Source: Spirogloea muscicola (lineage: Eukaryota > Streptophyta > Zygnematophyceae > Spirogloeales > Spirogloeaceae). From it: a stretch of 37,627 nucleotides of DNA. A model generated the notes under the pieces. That model searched no databases, was not told where the DNA came from, and was given only the letters and a program-made list of their open reading frames with translations. Location of the stretch: assembly GCA_009602725.1 (NCBI GenBank), contig WELB01000363.1:44370-81996 (forward strand), in the 5' to 3' direction. Position numbers and translations under genes: made by a program. This document shows, in pieces, positions 19,299-30,224 of this stretch; the stretch's first letter is position 1; each line of letters opens with the position of its first letter.

Positions 19299-22200
19299 CC
19301 CCCGGCGCTCCTCGACTCCGCGCTCCGCCTCAACCTCGCCCTCGCCGCCGCGCTCCTCGCCGCCCTCGCCGCCAAGGCACACCCCCGCCCGCGCCCGCCT
19401 CCCTCGCCTGGTCCCTGGCTGTCCACTCGCGGCGGCCCCCTCACACGCCGCTGCGCCTCCCGCGGTCTGCCCTCCCGCAGTCGCTCTTCTTCGGGCGCCT
19501 GACGCTGCAGGAGGCGCAGAAGTGCGCGGAGCGCGTCCTCGACTTCGTCCTCTTCAAGGCATGCGCCCGCCGCCTCGCGCCCTCCCCACCCGGGCGCACC
19601 TGCCCATTCGCTGGTCCAGGCGGGGCCCACGTGCTGATGGGATTCGAGCACCCCCCTCCACGCCTCGCAGCTCCTCTTCCTCATGGCCGTGGTGGACTAC
19701 GGCGCCGGCGGAGCTTCCTTCTGGCAGGCCTGGCTGGCGGGCCTGGGCTTCCTCAAGGTGCACTGCAAGCCTGCTCCCCCGCCGCTGCCAGGGGGCCCAG
19801 CAGCTCTGACCGGGCCGGAGACGAGGTTGCCGACGCAGCACAGCTCGGCATTTGATGGCCACCACCATCATAACCCCCTTCGCTAATCTCTGAGCGGTCC
19901 CGACAGGTGTTTGCTGGGCTGGCCAAGGACCGCTTCGAGGCGCTCAGCTCCCATGCAAGGACGTCCTGGGGTTCGCATGCGCGCACGTTCTCAGTGCTCC
20001 TGCTGGTTCTACTCGTCGACGCCCTCTGGTGAGGCTTCCAGCCTCTCGCCGTTGTGCGCCAAGGAGCCCCTTCCAGTCGGACCGGTGCTTGGCCGCCTCG
20101 GGCGCTGGTTGGCCAGAAGGCTCCTCTGCACCAGCTCAGCCTCTGCCGCCGGCGCTTGACCTGCTCCTCATGGAGGTTGTGCAGGTCATGGTCGTGCATA
20201 GTCACCTTCCGTGCCGCTGGCCCGTCACTTGTGCTCTTACTCCTGGCCGAGGGTGCCATTGTCGCCCTTGATGCAGCACAGGTACTGAGTGAGCTCCACA
20301 CCTATCCGCACAGTAGTGTGACGGCCTCTCTGCAGTTTACATAGCTGTTGGGCAGCTTCCACTTCGTGCTCACGTACACATAGGCTCCTCGATGCCCAGC
20401 CCACATGTGCCAGTCCCTCTTTGGCCTGTGCTTCTGCCCTGCTGCGTCAGAGGGAGCAGCAGGTCGGTAGAACCCTCGTGACTGTGCCTGCTGCCTTTAG
20501 GTGAGAGAGTGGCTGAGCTCGTCACGGTGACTTGTGTTGGGCCACAGACTGTCATGCAGTACGTGATGCACCTCATGGAGGTGTGGCAGCGCCAGGAGAC
20601 TGCCTCCAGTGGGCTGTCGACCTGCTCGTCCATTGCAGGTCAATGTAGTTGGTGCTTATATAGGCCAGGCGGGTCCAGGTGCTGGTGTTTGATGACTTGG
20701 ACAAGGACTGGCGTGCATGCCGTGTGCACTCAGGCAGTCTTCTCTTGCTTGCCGCTGTGCAGGTTCCGCAGAGTGGCGAGGACTTTTCCTCTGCCATGCC
20801 AACTTTGTGTTCGAGCTCATTCGCCTGCTCCTAACGCTTACGCACCATTCTCACGTCTGGTGGCTGCATGGCCTCTCTTTCCAGTTGGTGGATGCCATCC
20901 TCTTCCTGCACATGCGTGTATGTCTCGTGTTCTTCAGAGCGCCCTTCAGTAGTCAATGAGCAGGTCCTGCATACAGCCGTTGGTCGCCCGTTATTATCCT
21001 CCTTGGCAGCATGTCTGTGCACAGCTCCTCCTCAGCCCTGACAAGCAGGCCTGCCAACTGCACCTGCAATGGTTCTGTAGGCTATACTTGCGGCCTTGGG
21101 GAAGAAGATTGCAAGTTTCTGGAGCTACTGGACTGCAATGCGGAGTCTGAGGCGCTCTTTCCCAGATGCTACAGCAGAAGAGTTGAGGAGCTTCAACGAC
21201 GACTGTGCTATCTGCAAAGTGCGAGTTGTACTCCATGTCATAAGCAGGACCTGCCATGAATTTCTCAGGCCCTTGTGTATCTTGGAGATGTGCTTGGGGA
21301 GTAGGATCTAGGAGTAGGCATTGAGGGAACTTCGGCAAATTGTGGACCTCACGGATGTCAGCTCTCACACCTGGTCCCCTCTCCCACTCCACCCGCCCGA
21401 CTTGCCTTTAACCCCCCGTCTCATCCTGCAGGAAGACTTGATCTCTGCCAAGCGGCTCTCATGTGGACATCTTTTCCATCTCTACTGCCTTCGACAATGG
21501 CATGCGCGCTTTTCATATGCTAGACTGCAATGTCTTACATGCTGTGCTGCAGGAGGATGATTGCCTGCGTGCCGTTTGAGTAGCTCTTATTGCCAGGACT
21601 CTGGTGTCCTTCATCTCTACCGTCGCCTGCTATCAATGCCACCTGAATGACGGTCAGCAACTTATAAGATGAGCGGAGCTGGGAAGTGCAGGCTGGACCA
21701 GGGTGGCTCAGAGAATCAGACGTGCCCAACATGTAGAGCTTCACTCCTCGCCATCCCCCGGCGCCCAGGCAATGAAGCTCCGTCCACCCAGCTATTGGCA
21801 CCCACGGAGAGACAGTCAGATATCCTTTCTACACCCCATAGACAGAGAGATAGAGGCCAAACGGAAATCCTGGACGTCAATGGTGGACAAGCCTCAAGGA
21901 CCTGGCGTTGGAGATTTCGGATGAGGGGAGACCGGCATGCAGCTGCAGCCTTGCGAGACCAGGCCTTTTGGCAGCTTCTCACCACCTCTATCTCTCATGC
22001 GGGCCTGCGCCTGCGGCGTAACCGAGTCCCTTTGAGCAACCGTGACAATGACGCTCCCTCAAATGCCGGGCTGCAGAGCTATGTACGGCAAGTGCAGGAA
22101 ATATTGCCAGGAGTGGAACCCTCCCGCATCTTGGAGGTGAGCCCCAACCACAGCTGCTGTGCCATGTGTACAGTTCATTCCTTCGACCTTGGCATAAAGG

Positions 22201-22325
22201 TTCGCTTGAAATGCTGAATTAAGTTGCAAGGCGACTGCGACTCACTGGATCTTGGTTCTTCACAGGAACTGCGACGGACAAGGTCAGTAGATGGAGCAGT
22301 GAACAATCTTCTGGAATCCTTGTAA
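19299..22325 (+). CDS. AMFR/gp78- and RIN2/RIN3-type membrane RING-H2 E3 ubiquitin ligase with CUE domain, 5' partial
   Basis: Exons: <19299-19376, 19481-19558, 19671-19757, 19907-20028, 20185-20281, 20548-20638, 20763-20917, 21081-21218, 21432-21499, 21692-22136, 22266-22325; at least 472 residues. Several hydrophobic helices (LNLALAAALLAALAAK, LLVLLVDALW, SLVLLLLAEGAIVALDAAQ, HGLSFQLVDAILFLHMR) precede the helix ending FPDATAEELRSFNDDCAIC. The RING-H2 is C-x2-C-x11-C-x-H-x2-H-x2-C-x14-C-x2-C, with SCGHLFHLYCLRQW and CPTC. A C-terminal CUE domain reads YVRQVQEILPGVEPSRILE|ELRRT...NNLLESL. Domain order matches animal AMFR and plant RIN2/RIN3 ligases of the ER or plasma membrane; an ERAD-type role is inferred. 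Three introns (after 19376, 19558 and 21499) start with GC, not GT. The N-terminus is lost near a C tract with an N at 19292. The stop TAA overlaps a TGTAA and a possible donor gtaagt, so a further exon cannot be excluded. Confidence 0.92.
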
Positions 22326-22329
22326 GTTG

Positions 22330-23140
22330 CAGCAATATCGTCTAGAATCTCGACCAACAGTGCACGCGACTTATCATCTAGACATGGCTGTCTTGCCGCT
22401 CAAGAGCTGAGTCTGACTACATCCTGTAGTAGTGGGAGTTGTTACGCGTCTGGCGAATCTGTCATTGTGATGACGCGGCCTTCACATGGTACGAAATGTA
22501 CCCGTTTGACCCTCATGAGCTGGCTGCTGAGCAAATATTACTCATCGTATTATTGCGTACTTGTACCAATTACGTACACGAGTTGCCAAACTTGATCAAA
22601 CCCTGTGGTACTGCAAGATGGTCAATGGGACTGCTCGGTAAGCACGATTGGAAACAATGTCGGATGTTAGAGATTTGACTTCGATCAACTCTTTATGAAA
22701 CTTCTTGACAATGGTAGGTAGTAATTGTTGGTAACATTTGGGGGTTGTACTGAGAGCATCGTCCACGATCATGGCTTCTCAAATTAACATGGAAATCTGT
22801 AACCAGGAGTTCCTGGGCAAATTCACGCCTCCGTCAAGCTGGGCTGGCCTTCGCTGAAGTCCTGAGGTCAACGTCCACTCTTGCTCTCATGTCGAGAGAA
22901 ACAGGTGTGCAGCCACAATACTAACGTTGCGAGCCTCTATGGCATGCAAACTTTGGCTATTGCGGTGTTGCAGAGCAACAATACCAGCCCTGAGCACCCT
23001 GCTCTAGGGCATACATTAAGTGGCAGTTCTATGCCAGCTAGGAGGCTGCAGAGTGTGACTGGCTCAAATGGCGAAGTCCACATGCAACATGCCAGGTAAA
23101 GACAGAGGAACCTAACAATTCCAAGGAAGGGTGACGCTCG
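22330..23140. other. Intergenic region between convergent genes
   Basis: It separates the ends of the ubiquitin-ligase and Nudix genes. It is less GC-rich and has only short frames. A TGTAA occurs near 22796 on the plus strand. I see no transposon piece or RNA gene. Confidence 0.5.
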
Positions 23141-23145
23141 CCGTC

Positions 23146-24862
23146 TCAGAGGACCACAGATTGAGGCTCTTGCACGACTGCAAGCTTTGTGGCCCACTGT
23201 CGAAGAGCTGCTCTCATCCATTCGTGCCGACATTGCTCAATGGCTTCTGCCAACGATAACTGGGCGCGTGACACCCGACAAGCGTTAGCTTGAGACCTCT
23301 AACGCCAACAACACACAACTACCTCTGCAGACCAATCAACAGCCAGTCCCAGCAAGAGCAATGTGACAGCTTCTTGAAAGGTAGGTACTGCGAAGTCAGG
23401 CAAAGGTTCTCAGCCAGTGTGTAATGACATGGCAGAACTCTCCAAATGCTCGTTATTATTAGAGCTCAAAGCACGTGCTGACAGTGCCCACAATCAGAAA
23501 GCAGGTGATTGCTTGCAGCAGGAGTCTCGGTATCGTGTGTGATGTGTCATTTTCAATAAGACGTCGACTGCAAGGCAGATGAGCACTTACCCACTGTCGA
23601 GTTCGGCTTTTCTTCTCTGGCCACTCGTTGAGCTGCTCCTTGACAAATAGCGGAAACACGTGAGCGATGCATCGGCCCTCTTGGCAGAGATGGCCGGAGC
23701 CCCGTTTGCTCTTGAATTCGTACTCCCCCACCTTGGACTGCAGGATAGGCATGCCTTGCTGGCTCAGTGTCCAATTCACATATGCAACGGCATGCATTTG
23801 CGAGCTTCGCTTGGCCTGTCCAGGACCTCCACAGCTTTGATCGAGACACGCATGGCATGTCGCCAGACCAGATGAAGCTAATAGAGGGATCAGATTGCGA
23901 ACTTGCTCAAGCATCCACGTCCAGCCTGAGCTGCGGAACAAGTGGAGACAGCCAGTGGAGTTGACTACAGAGCCAGGCCGACGTGCTGGAATGCACTTCC
24001 AATTTCAATAGCAGCAGTGAGGGCCATTAAGGAGGAGCATGTGCACATACCTCCAGATGTCCGCGCACTCCAGCCTCTTCCATAGCCTCACGACAGGCAG
24101 CTTCTTCCGCCGTCTCATCTGTCTCCCAGCCACCCTAATGCACGCGTGGTCACGAGCTGTCAGCATAGCCCTCCATAGCCTGCGTGACCGGAGAAGCAGC
24201 CACCAGAGTAGGCTGCTCCGTGGTCTACACGGCAAGCCTCGGTTTTGTAAGGGGCTTGTCCATCGCCAGGACAGTCGACCTCATGTCACCGCACGGCCAG
24301 AGTGTGGACAGCATGTGACGTGCAGCCTGGGGGCCGAGGTGCTGCTTGCCCTCTTCCTGCTTCACGCGAGCCTTTGCACAGGCGGGGCAGGGCCAGCATG
24401 TCCAAAGCCCACGGAGACCCTGCCTTGGGCAAGGTGGAAGAGGACGGGAGCTGCCTCGTTCCCGATGCAAGATGCCACGGTGCTCGGCACAGCGAAATGT
24501 ACGACCCTGCAAGGGAGGCAGCGGCGCGCAAGGAGCACCTTGGGGAAGAGCAGGCCCTGGCCTCGCTGCGAGGTGATGAGGAGGACCTCCAGCCGCTGCT
24601 GCCGCCGGCCGGCGAGGGCCAGCCTGGCCTCCTCCTCGCCGCCGCAGCTGTCTGCGAAGCGGTAGGGGATGCAGCTGCGCGGCCGACAGGAGAGGGCTCC
24701 AGGTGAGCGAGCCGCCCGTCCGGGAGGAGCTGAGGAGGGGGCTACGTCCAGGGCGCCGCGGAGGAGGTGGAGGGCGCACCCGGCCACCAGGCGGCAGCCG
24801 CTGTCGTAGCGCTGGCGGTGGCGGCCCGTGCGCGCGACGAGCGGGGCGGCGGCGTCGGCCAT
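23146..24862 (-). CDS. Nudix hydrolase, diphosphoinositol-polyphosphate phosphohydrolase type
   Basis: Five exons in sense order: 24862-24780, 24674-24539, 24134-24051, 23737-23591, 23259-23146; 187 residues. The ATG gives MADAAAPLVARTGRHRQRYD, the usual start of plant DIPP-like Nudix proteins, followed by GCRLVAGCIPYRF and ITSQRGQGLLFPK. The Nudix box lies at residues 74-96: GGWETDE, then REAMEEAGV, with the full G-x5-E-x7-REUxEExGU pattern. Later come EYEFKSKRG, CIAHVFPLFV, NEWPEKKSRTRQW and EAIEQCRHEWMRAAL. By family the enzyme cleaves diphosphoinositol phosphates, dinucleoside polyphosphates or similar nucleoside-diphosphate-linked substrates; the real substrate cannot be read from sequence. 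Introns are longer (105-404 bases) than in neighbouring genes. A 112-base poly-T tract (sense strand) ends about 26 bases before the ATG. Confidence 0.92.
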
Positions 24863-24888
24863 GGGGCTGGCCAGGTCGTCGGCCGAGG

Positions 24889-25221
<333 letters not shown>

Positions 25222-25299
25222 GCCGGGGCCGCAGGGCCGCGCCGCGCCGGCCGTCCGATGCGCCCGCCGCCACATCCTCGGCCGCCCCGCCCCCGCACT

Positions 25300-25390
25300 G
25301 GCGCGAGAAGAGAAAGGCGCGCGGGGCGCATGAAATGAAAAGGGAGGCCAATTCAAGCCAGTACACATTTCAAGCAGAGGCGAGTGAGAA
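25300..25390 (-). repeat. Left arm of an inverted repeat (LINE 3' UTR, subfamily B-like)
   Basis: GCGCATGAAATGAAAAGGGA and neighbouring bases are the reverse complement of 26070-26165, giving arms of about 85-95 bases around 0.7 kb of other LINE pieces. The same text also occurs at 31980-32020 and 32640-32690. Confidence 0.65.
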
Positions 25391-25399
25391 GGCGGAGCG

Positions 25400-25595
25400 G
25401 TGTCGCCCTGATGTTGCTCTCTCGTGGGTACTGAGCTTCCCTCCTGCATCGTCTATGTGCTCTGCAGTGTTTGGTGGTGTAGTCCTTTTTCCGGCTCCTC
25501 CTTTCTTTGGCTTCGGACACTGTCCATTCTTTTTTGGACTGGCTTTGCCAGCCCCTCTTCTCTATGAGCGAGCACCTACTTCTTGTGCCATTCCA
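25400..25595 (+). mobile_element. LINE 3' end, subfamily A (UTR only)
   Basis: Starts inside the last codons (GATGTTGCTCTCTCGTGGGT), followed by the subfamily A UTR, hairpin GACTGGCTTTGCCAGCCCC and the end ACCTACTTCTT. Confidence 0.65.
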
Positions 25596-25599
25596 GCTG

Positions 25600-26065
25600 T
25601 ATCCGACTTGCATCTGCTGACTGAGAGTCCCCTAGCTTTTGCGGTCCACTTGCGCGCAGGCCGCGCTCTGGCGGCGGCCTCCGGCTTCCGTCAGGGCGAC
25701 GTCTTTCCGCCTGCTAGCTACTCAGATTTGCATCTACTGACGAGAGATTACTGAGAGTTCGCTTACTGCTGTCTCAGTCCTTAGCACTCCGACTCCTTCA
25801 GACCTTGTCCATTCTTTTGGGCTGGCCTCTCCCAGCCACCAGTTAATCTGGCCGCGCTTGCTCCCCCTTCGCTGCTGTCTTAGTACTTCGCACTCCGGCT
25901 CCTTCAGACCTTGTCCATTCCTTTTGGGCTGGGCCTCTCCCAGCACTTCCTCCCAGCCGCCAGTCATTCTGGCTGCGCTTTTCTTCCCGCACTCCTCATG
26001 GGGCTTGGCCTCTCCCACCCATTGCCTCACGTTGCCAGCCCCTATCCTCAATGGGCGAGCCCTTC
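25600..26065 (+). mobile_element. LINE 3' end, subfamily C, with tandem UTR modules
   Basis: A frame ending with TGA near 25751 encodes AGRALAAASGFRQGDVFPPA and SYSDLHLLTRDY. The 3' UTR then has a module of about 110 bases in at least two tandem copies: CTCCTTCAGACCTTGTCCAT, hairpin arms GGGCTGG/CCAGCC, and AATCTGGCCGCGCTT. The module also occurs at 28540-28600 and 28700-28775. Confidence 0.68.
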
Positions 26066-26069
26066 TTCT

Positions 26070-26165
26070 TCCCCTTCTTTGCACTCGCCTCTGCTTGAAC
26101 TGTGTATTGGCTTGAATTGGCCTCCCTTTTCATTTCATGCGCCCCGCGCGCCTTTCTCTCTCTTT
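26070..26165 (+). repeat. Right arm of the inverted repeat
   Basis: Complementary to 25300-25390. It contains GAATTGGCCTCCCTTTTCAT and CGCCCCGCGCGCCTTTCTC. Confidence 0.65.
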
Positions 26166-26209
26166 CTACCGGACCCCTCCCCGACCTTGTCCCCTTCGTT
26201 CTTCTACTT

Positions 26210-26930
26210 TTGGGCTGGCCTCTCAGAGAAAAAGCGCGGCCGAATTGACTGGTGGCTGGGAGAGGCCAGCCCAAAGAAGAGAGAAGAAGAAGTGGCTCTT
26301 CCCATGGGGGCAAGGGCTGTGAGAAGCCAGCCCAAAGGAATGGACAAGGTCTGAAGGAGCCGGAGTGCAAAGTACCAAGACAGCAGCAAAGGGGACTCTC
26401 AGCATCCTCTCTAATCAGTAGCTGCAAGTCGGAATAACTAGCAGGCGGATAGACGTCACCCTGACGGAAGCCGGAGGCCGCCGCCAAAAAGCGCGCCCTG
26501 CGCGCAAGTGGACCGCGAAGGCAAGGGACCGCTGCAAAAAGATGGCCAAGCGCATCCGGAGGACCTGAGCGAGGGACCCGGCGACGTTGAAGGCAGGCTG
26601 CTCGCCCTGCTGCCCGTTGCGGCGGGCCACTGCTCGACGCGCGAGGCGGTGAAGCAGGTCAAGCTATTTTGTGCCAAATGCTCCGTGAACGTTGACGGCG
26701 AGTGGGACAAACTCGTCGCCCACGAGGTGATCCGAGTGTTTCCATTCCTTTGCGCCCGCCGCTTGGCGGACTGCGTAGCCCGCCTCCTCCGACGAGCGTT
26801 TGGCGTTCCTGGAATCGAAGCAGTCAGTCGTGACAACGTCGGCAATGAGCCGAGGCCCCCGGCCGAGCGCGCTGGCCTCCCACAGCCCTTGCCCCCATTG
26901 CTTTTCATTGGGGCGAGCCACTTCTTCTCA
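26210..26930 (-). mobile_element. LINE polyprotein C-terminus, subfamily C, with 3' UTR
   Basis: On the minus strand: IADVVTTDCFDSRNAKRSSE and GDEFVPLAVNVHGAFG, then SLAQVLRMRLAIFLQRSLAF, and a shifted frame for the terminal tail. UTR modules with GGCTGGGAGAGGCCAGCCC occupy 26210-26400. The frame is broken more than once. Confidence 0.72.
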
Positions 26931-26959
26931 CGGCCACCAGTCGATTTGGAAGCGCTATT

Positions 26960-27262
26960 CTTCCTGGCCGAAGAAGTGCGCGCCCATAGAGAAAAGGGGC
27001 TGGCAAAGCCAGCCCAAAAAAGAATGGACAATGTTCAAAGCCAAAGAAAGAGGAGCCGGAAAAAGGACTACACTACAAAACACTGCAGAACACAGAGACG
27101 ATGCAGGGAAGCTCAGTACCCACGAGTGAGCAACATCAGGTCTGAGTAGCTCGCTGCAGGGAAAGAGGCACTCCGCCGAGACCCAGAGGCGGCGGCCATA
27201 GCAGGCCTGCTCGCGTGTGGACGGCGTGGGCAAGGGAGCGTTGAAGCGATACGGCCAGGCGC
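26960..27262 (-). mobile_element. LINE 3' end, subfamily A
   Basis: Full 3' UTR from GCGCGCACTTCTT (complement, near 26975) through the hairpin GGGCTGGCAAAGCCAGCCC near 26999-27017 and the last 50 codons (…SRRSASFPAASYSDLMLL…). It is 5'-truncated near 27262 at GGCGCATGC. Confidence 0.72.
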
Positions 27263-27544
27263 ATGCCTGGCCTGATCAACGCACTCTCTTGGGTTGGCCA
27301 CCCTTCCAGTCTAAACGCACCGCGCGTCTTCGCCGTCTTCGCGCGTCTTCGCCGTCTGTCTGGCGCCTGCCTGCAACAGTGCGCCGGCTGCATCTGGCCT
27401 CCCTCTCCATCCGTGCTGGCTCTCACAGCCCTCGCCCCACTTGGAAAGAGCTCACTTCTGCCGTGGAAGTGAGCATGTCTTATGAAGCCCCATCTTCCGA
27501 CAGATTTTTGCCTGTACAATGTATTGGGTTGATTTGGCCGACCT

Positions 27545-28070
27545 TTCATTCCATTCAACGCCGCCGGGGCGCTTGCCCAGGTGTTCCGATTGCGGCTATC
27601 CATATCCTTCCAACGGTCCCAGGCTCAAGCAGTGCACTTGCCGGCAGACCCGGCTATGGCTGCCGTTTCTGGGTCTGATCGGGGTGCCTCTTTTCCAGCT
27701 GCAAGGTACTCCGACTTGCGGCTGCTGACTCGGAGTTACTAAGCTCCCATTCTCTGTAGTCTCTTGCATAGCTGTGTGATATTGGCACCTTTCGGCCCTT
27801 TTGGACCTTGTTCAATCTGAGCTTTCTGAGCTGGCCATTCACAGCCCCCGCCCCCCATTGAAGAGCTCACTTCTTTGAAATGGAGAAGAGTAACCTGCTT
27901 ATCGCGCTTTTTAGATTCTGTACTTTTCCTTTGGGGTGGCATCTCGCAGCCAATGCCTTGCATTGGAAGAGCTCTATCGTTTTGGAAGAGCTCACTTCCT
28001 CCTTGCACACCGCGCGCCCCTCCCTCTCTCTACCTCCCTGGGCTGTATTCCTGGGCTGGCTTTCCTACAT
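27545..28070 (+). mobile_element. LINE 3' end, subfamily D
   Basis: An in-frame segment FNAAGALAQVFRLRLSISF ... ARYSDLRLLTRSY ends at TAA near 27740. The 3' UTR carries diverged GAGCTGGCC...ACAGCCC and GGGGTGGCATCTCGCAGCC hairpins, each followed by ATTGGAAGAGCTC-type text. It is diverged from A-C at the nucleotide level. Confidence 0.62.
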
Positions 28071-28194
28071 GATACTTGTTAGATATGTGTTTCAGCGCTT
28101 TTCGGCCCCTTCAGACCTTGTCAACTTTTCTCGGGCTGGCTTTTCACTGCCCTCGCCACCTTTGGAGGAAGCCACCGCCCTCTCATGGAAGCGT

Positions 28195-28378
28195 CTTTCT
28201 CTCTTTGGAGTTGCATGTTATAGAATGCGGCTTTTGCTTAATTTGCAGCGCTCGCAAGCCCTGGCTATTCATCAGCGTGGAGGGCGCGCTCTTAGTCAGG
28301 CCTCCAGCTTTCGTGGCGGCGCTCCAGCTCCCCAACTTAGCTTGTCGGATTTCTTTGTGCTCACCCGTGGGCACTGAT
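28195..28378 (+). mobile_element. LINE 3' end, subfamily E
   Basis: A frame ending at TGA 28375-28377 encodes CYRMRLLLNLQRSQALAIHQ and LSLSDFFVLTRGH. It is closest to the subfamily B pieces at 32060-32350. Upstream 28090-28190 holds a CCTTCAGACCTTGTCAAC module and hairpin. Confidence 0.62.
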
Positions 28379-28539
28379 GTCACCCTGTTATTGTAGAGAC
28401 CTAAGTACATTGGGCTCCGGTTTTGGTAGCCTTGTTCATTTTGCACTAGATTCTGCCTGACCAATGTAATGGGTTGGATTGGCCACCTTTTCATTTTTTG
28501 CGCTCCGCTCGCCTTCTCTCTCACTTACCACTCCGGCTC

Positions 28540-28978
28540 CTTCAGACTTTGTCCATTCCTTTGGGCTGGCCTCTCACAGCCACCAGTCAATCTGGCCGCG
28601 TTTTCTGGCGACGTCTTTCCGCCTGCTAGCTATTCAGACTTGCATCTACTGACTAGAGGTTACTGAGAGTCCGCTTACTGCTGTCTCAGTCCTTAGCACT
28701 CCGGCTCCTTCAGACTGTGTCCATTCCTTTGGGCTGGCCTCTCCCGGCCACCAGTTAATCTGGCCGCGCTTGCTTTTCCTTCATTGGAGGAAGCCCCTTT
28801 GTCCCTCGCAGCCCACGGGCGAGGCACCCGTCGCCCCCGAGCGACCCGGCCCAACATCTGGGCGGCCGACCTGCGCGCGCGCCGGCTCCGCGCCTGCGCG
28901 CCCCTTCGTGGCTGGCCCTAGCCAGGGGACCCGCTGTCAGGAGACCAGTTTTTCCGACCTGCGTCTAGGGTTTACTTA
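28540..28978 (+). mobile_element. Clustered LINE 3' ends (subfamily C type) and a diverged tail
   Basis: A UTR module at 28540-28600 is followed by a short coding end GDVFPPASYSDLHLLTRGY (stop near 28664-28666), then another UTR module to 28775. A last frame ends with SFSDLRLGFT near 28976, which has the same terminal pattern but a shortened end. Confidence 0.55.
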
Positions 28979-28999
28979 GTGTTTCGGATCCGCGCGCCT

Positions 29000-29620
29000 T
29001 CTTCGGAAAAGAAAGACGCTTCCATGAGAGGGCGGCGGCTGGGAGAGGCCAGCCAAACAAATGACTTCACAAAGATCGAAGGGGCCAGGGAAGCGCTAAA
29101 GCACATACGGAAGCAAGTAGCTACCTAACACTCAGTAACCCCTACTTCCTTGCGACTTGATTGGCGAAGCCACTTCTCCCTTGACTGGCCGTGCACAGAA
29201 TGAGAAGAAGACGCAGGCCTCGTACAGGAAAAGCGTAAACGTGCGGTGCGCATGGACTGAGAGGGAGGCTAGAGCAAGCCAGCACACTGCGTGTAAGAAG
29301 AAAAAGGGCAATCTAACAGGGGCTAAGGTAAGCAAACGGAAAATACAGCTGAAAGGGGACAGGAGGATGAGATAACCTCTTCCTAAGGGGCCAAAGCTGT
29401 ACCACTTTGTTTTCAAACAATCGTTTATAACCAGCCCAAAAAGAAAAACAAGTCCGCAAGGGGCCAGAAAGCGAGAGAGCCGAGTGAAAGATGGCCTAAC
29501 CAAGAGGGGTGATGGCTGTGAACGAAGGTCAGCGCAATACTGAATGGAAAGGATCCGAAGGGGCCAGAAAGCGCAAAATTACACATCTACTTGAGTGCTG
29601 GAAAGCGCAAAATCACACAT
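29000..29620 (-). mobile_element. Degraded LINE 3' UTR pieces
   Basis: Repeated AAGGGGCCAG(G/A)AAGCG motifs (29075, 29390, 29460, 29555) are the complement of the CGCTTT.GGCCCCTT UTR text of subfamily E-like copies. No coding remains. Around 29567-29632 the unit GAAAGCGCAAAAT.ACACATC is duplicated in tandem. Confidence 0.45.
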
Positions 29621-29639
29621 CTACTCTGAGTGGCTATGA

Positions 29640-30220
29640 CGAGCAGGAGAGGGCACCCGCCACCAGCTCGCTCGTGGCTTCTCGGCTCGCACTCACCACC
29701 GTGAGCACGGCTGGACAGCCTGCACTTTCTCACACGCCAGCCCGTCCATTACGGACGGCCATGGATGCACGTTGCACGCAGGACGCTCGTCAGGTCATAG
29801 ACACGACCTCAAAGCCCACCAAGTGCAACCAACTTCCTCCTGGTACTTGCGACAGTTTGCAGCTTTACAGCGGCCCATGTAATGGCAGATGCATGCCATG
29901 AACGGTAGGCCATGTATAGACTTGGAACTAGGTGAAAATGGGTGTCCTTCTTTGGTACATTGAGCACCTCTTGCACGATGAAGCTGCTATGTGACTCTTG
30001 AGTATCAACTTTGACGAGTTGTAAGCAAGGACGTCTCATGTTCCTTGAAAGCACGCGTACAGCCGAGCACGCAACAGGACCTCAGCATTGATTGATAAAG
30101 GGTCCAAGGACGTTCCAGAACTCATCCACTCTAATTCATACACTTGAAGTGGCTGCTCCGTTGTCACCGGATTGCACTGAGTCTTGTTGAGCTCCATTAG
30201 ATTTTTCAGTTAATCACAGT
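29640..30220. other. Unassigned region
   Basis: Only short frames without motifs; nothing recognisable. Confidence 0.4.
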
Positions 30221-30224
30221 GCTT

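Noticed and set aside
18970-19809. A single long plus-strand frame as the start of the ubiquitin ligase
   Set aside because: Its left part is LINE 3' UTR and its right part is in the wrong frame for the conserved SLFFGRL and LLFLMAVV segments.
25756-26060. Regularly spaced repeats as a possible CRISPR array
   Set aside because: The units are about 110 bases and diverged, contain LINE UTR text and lack uniform spacers; the genome is eukaryotic.
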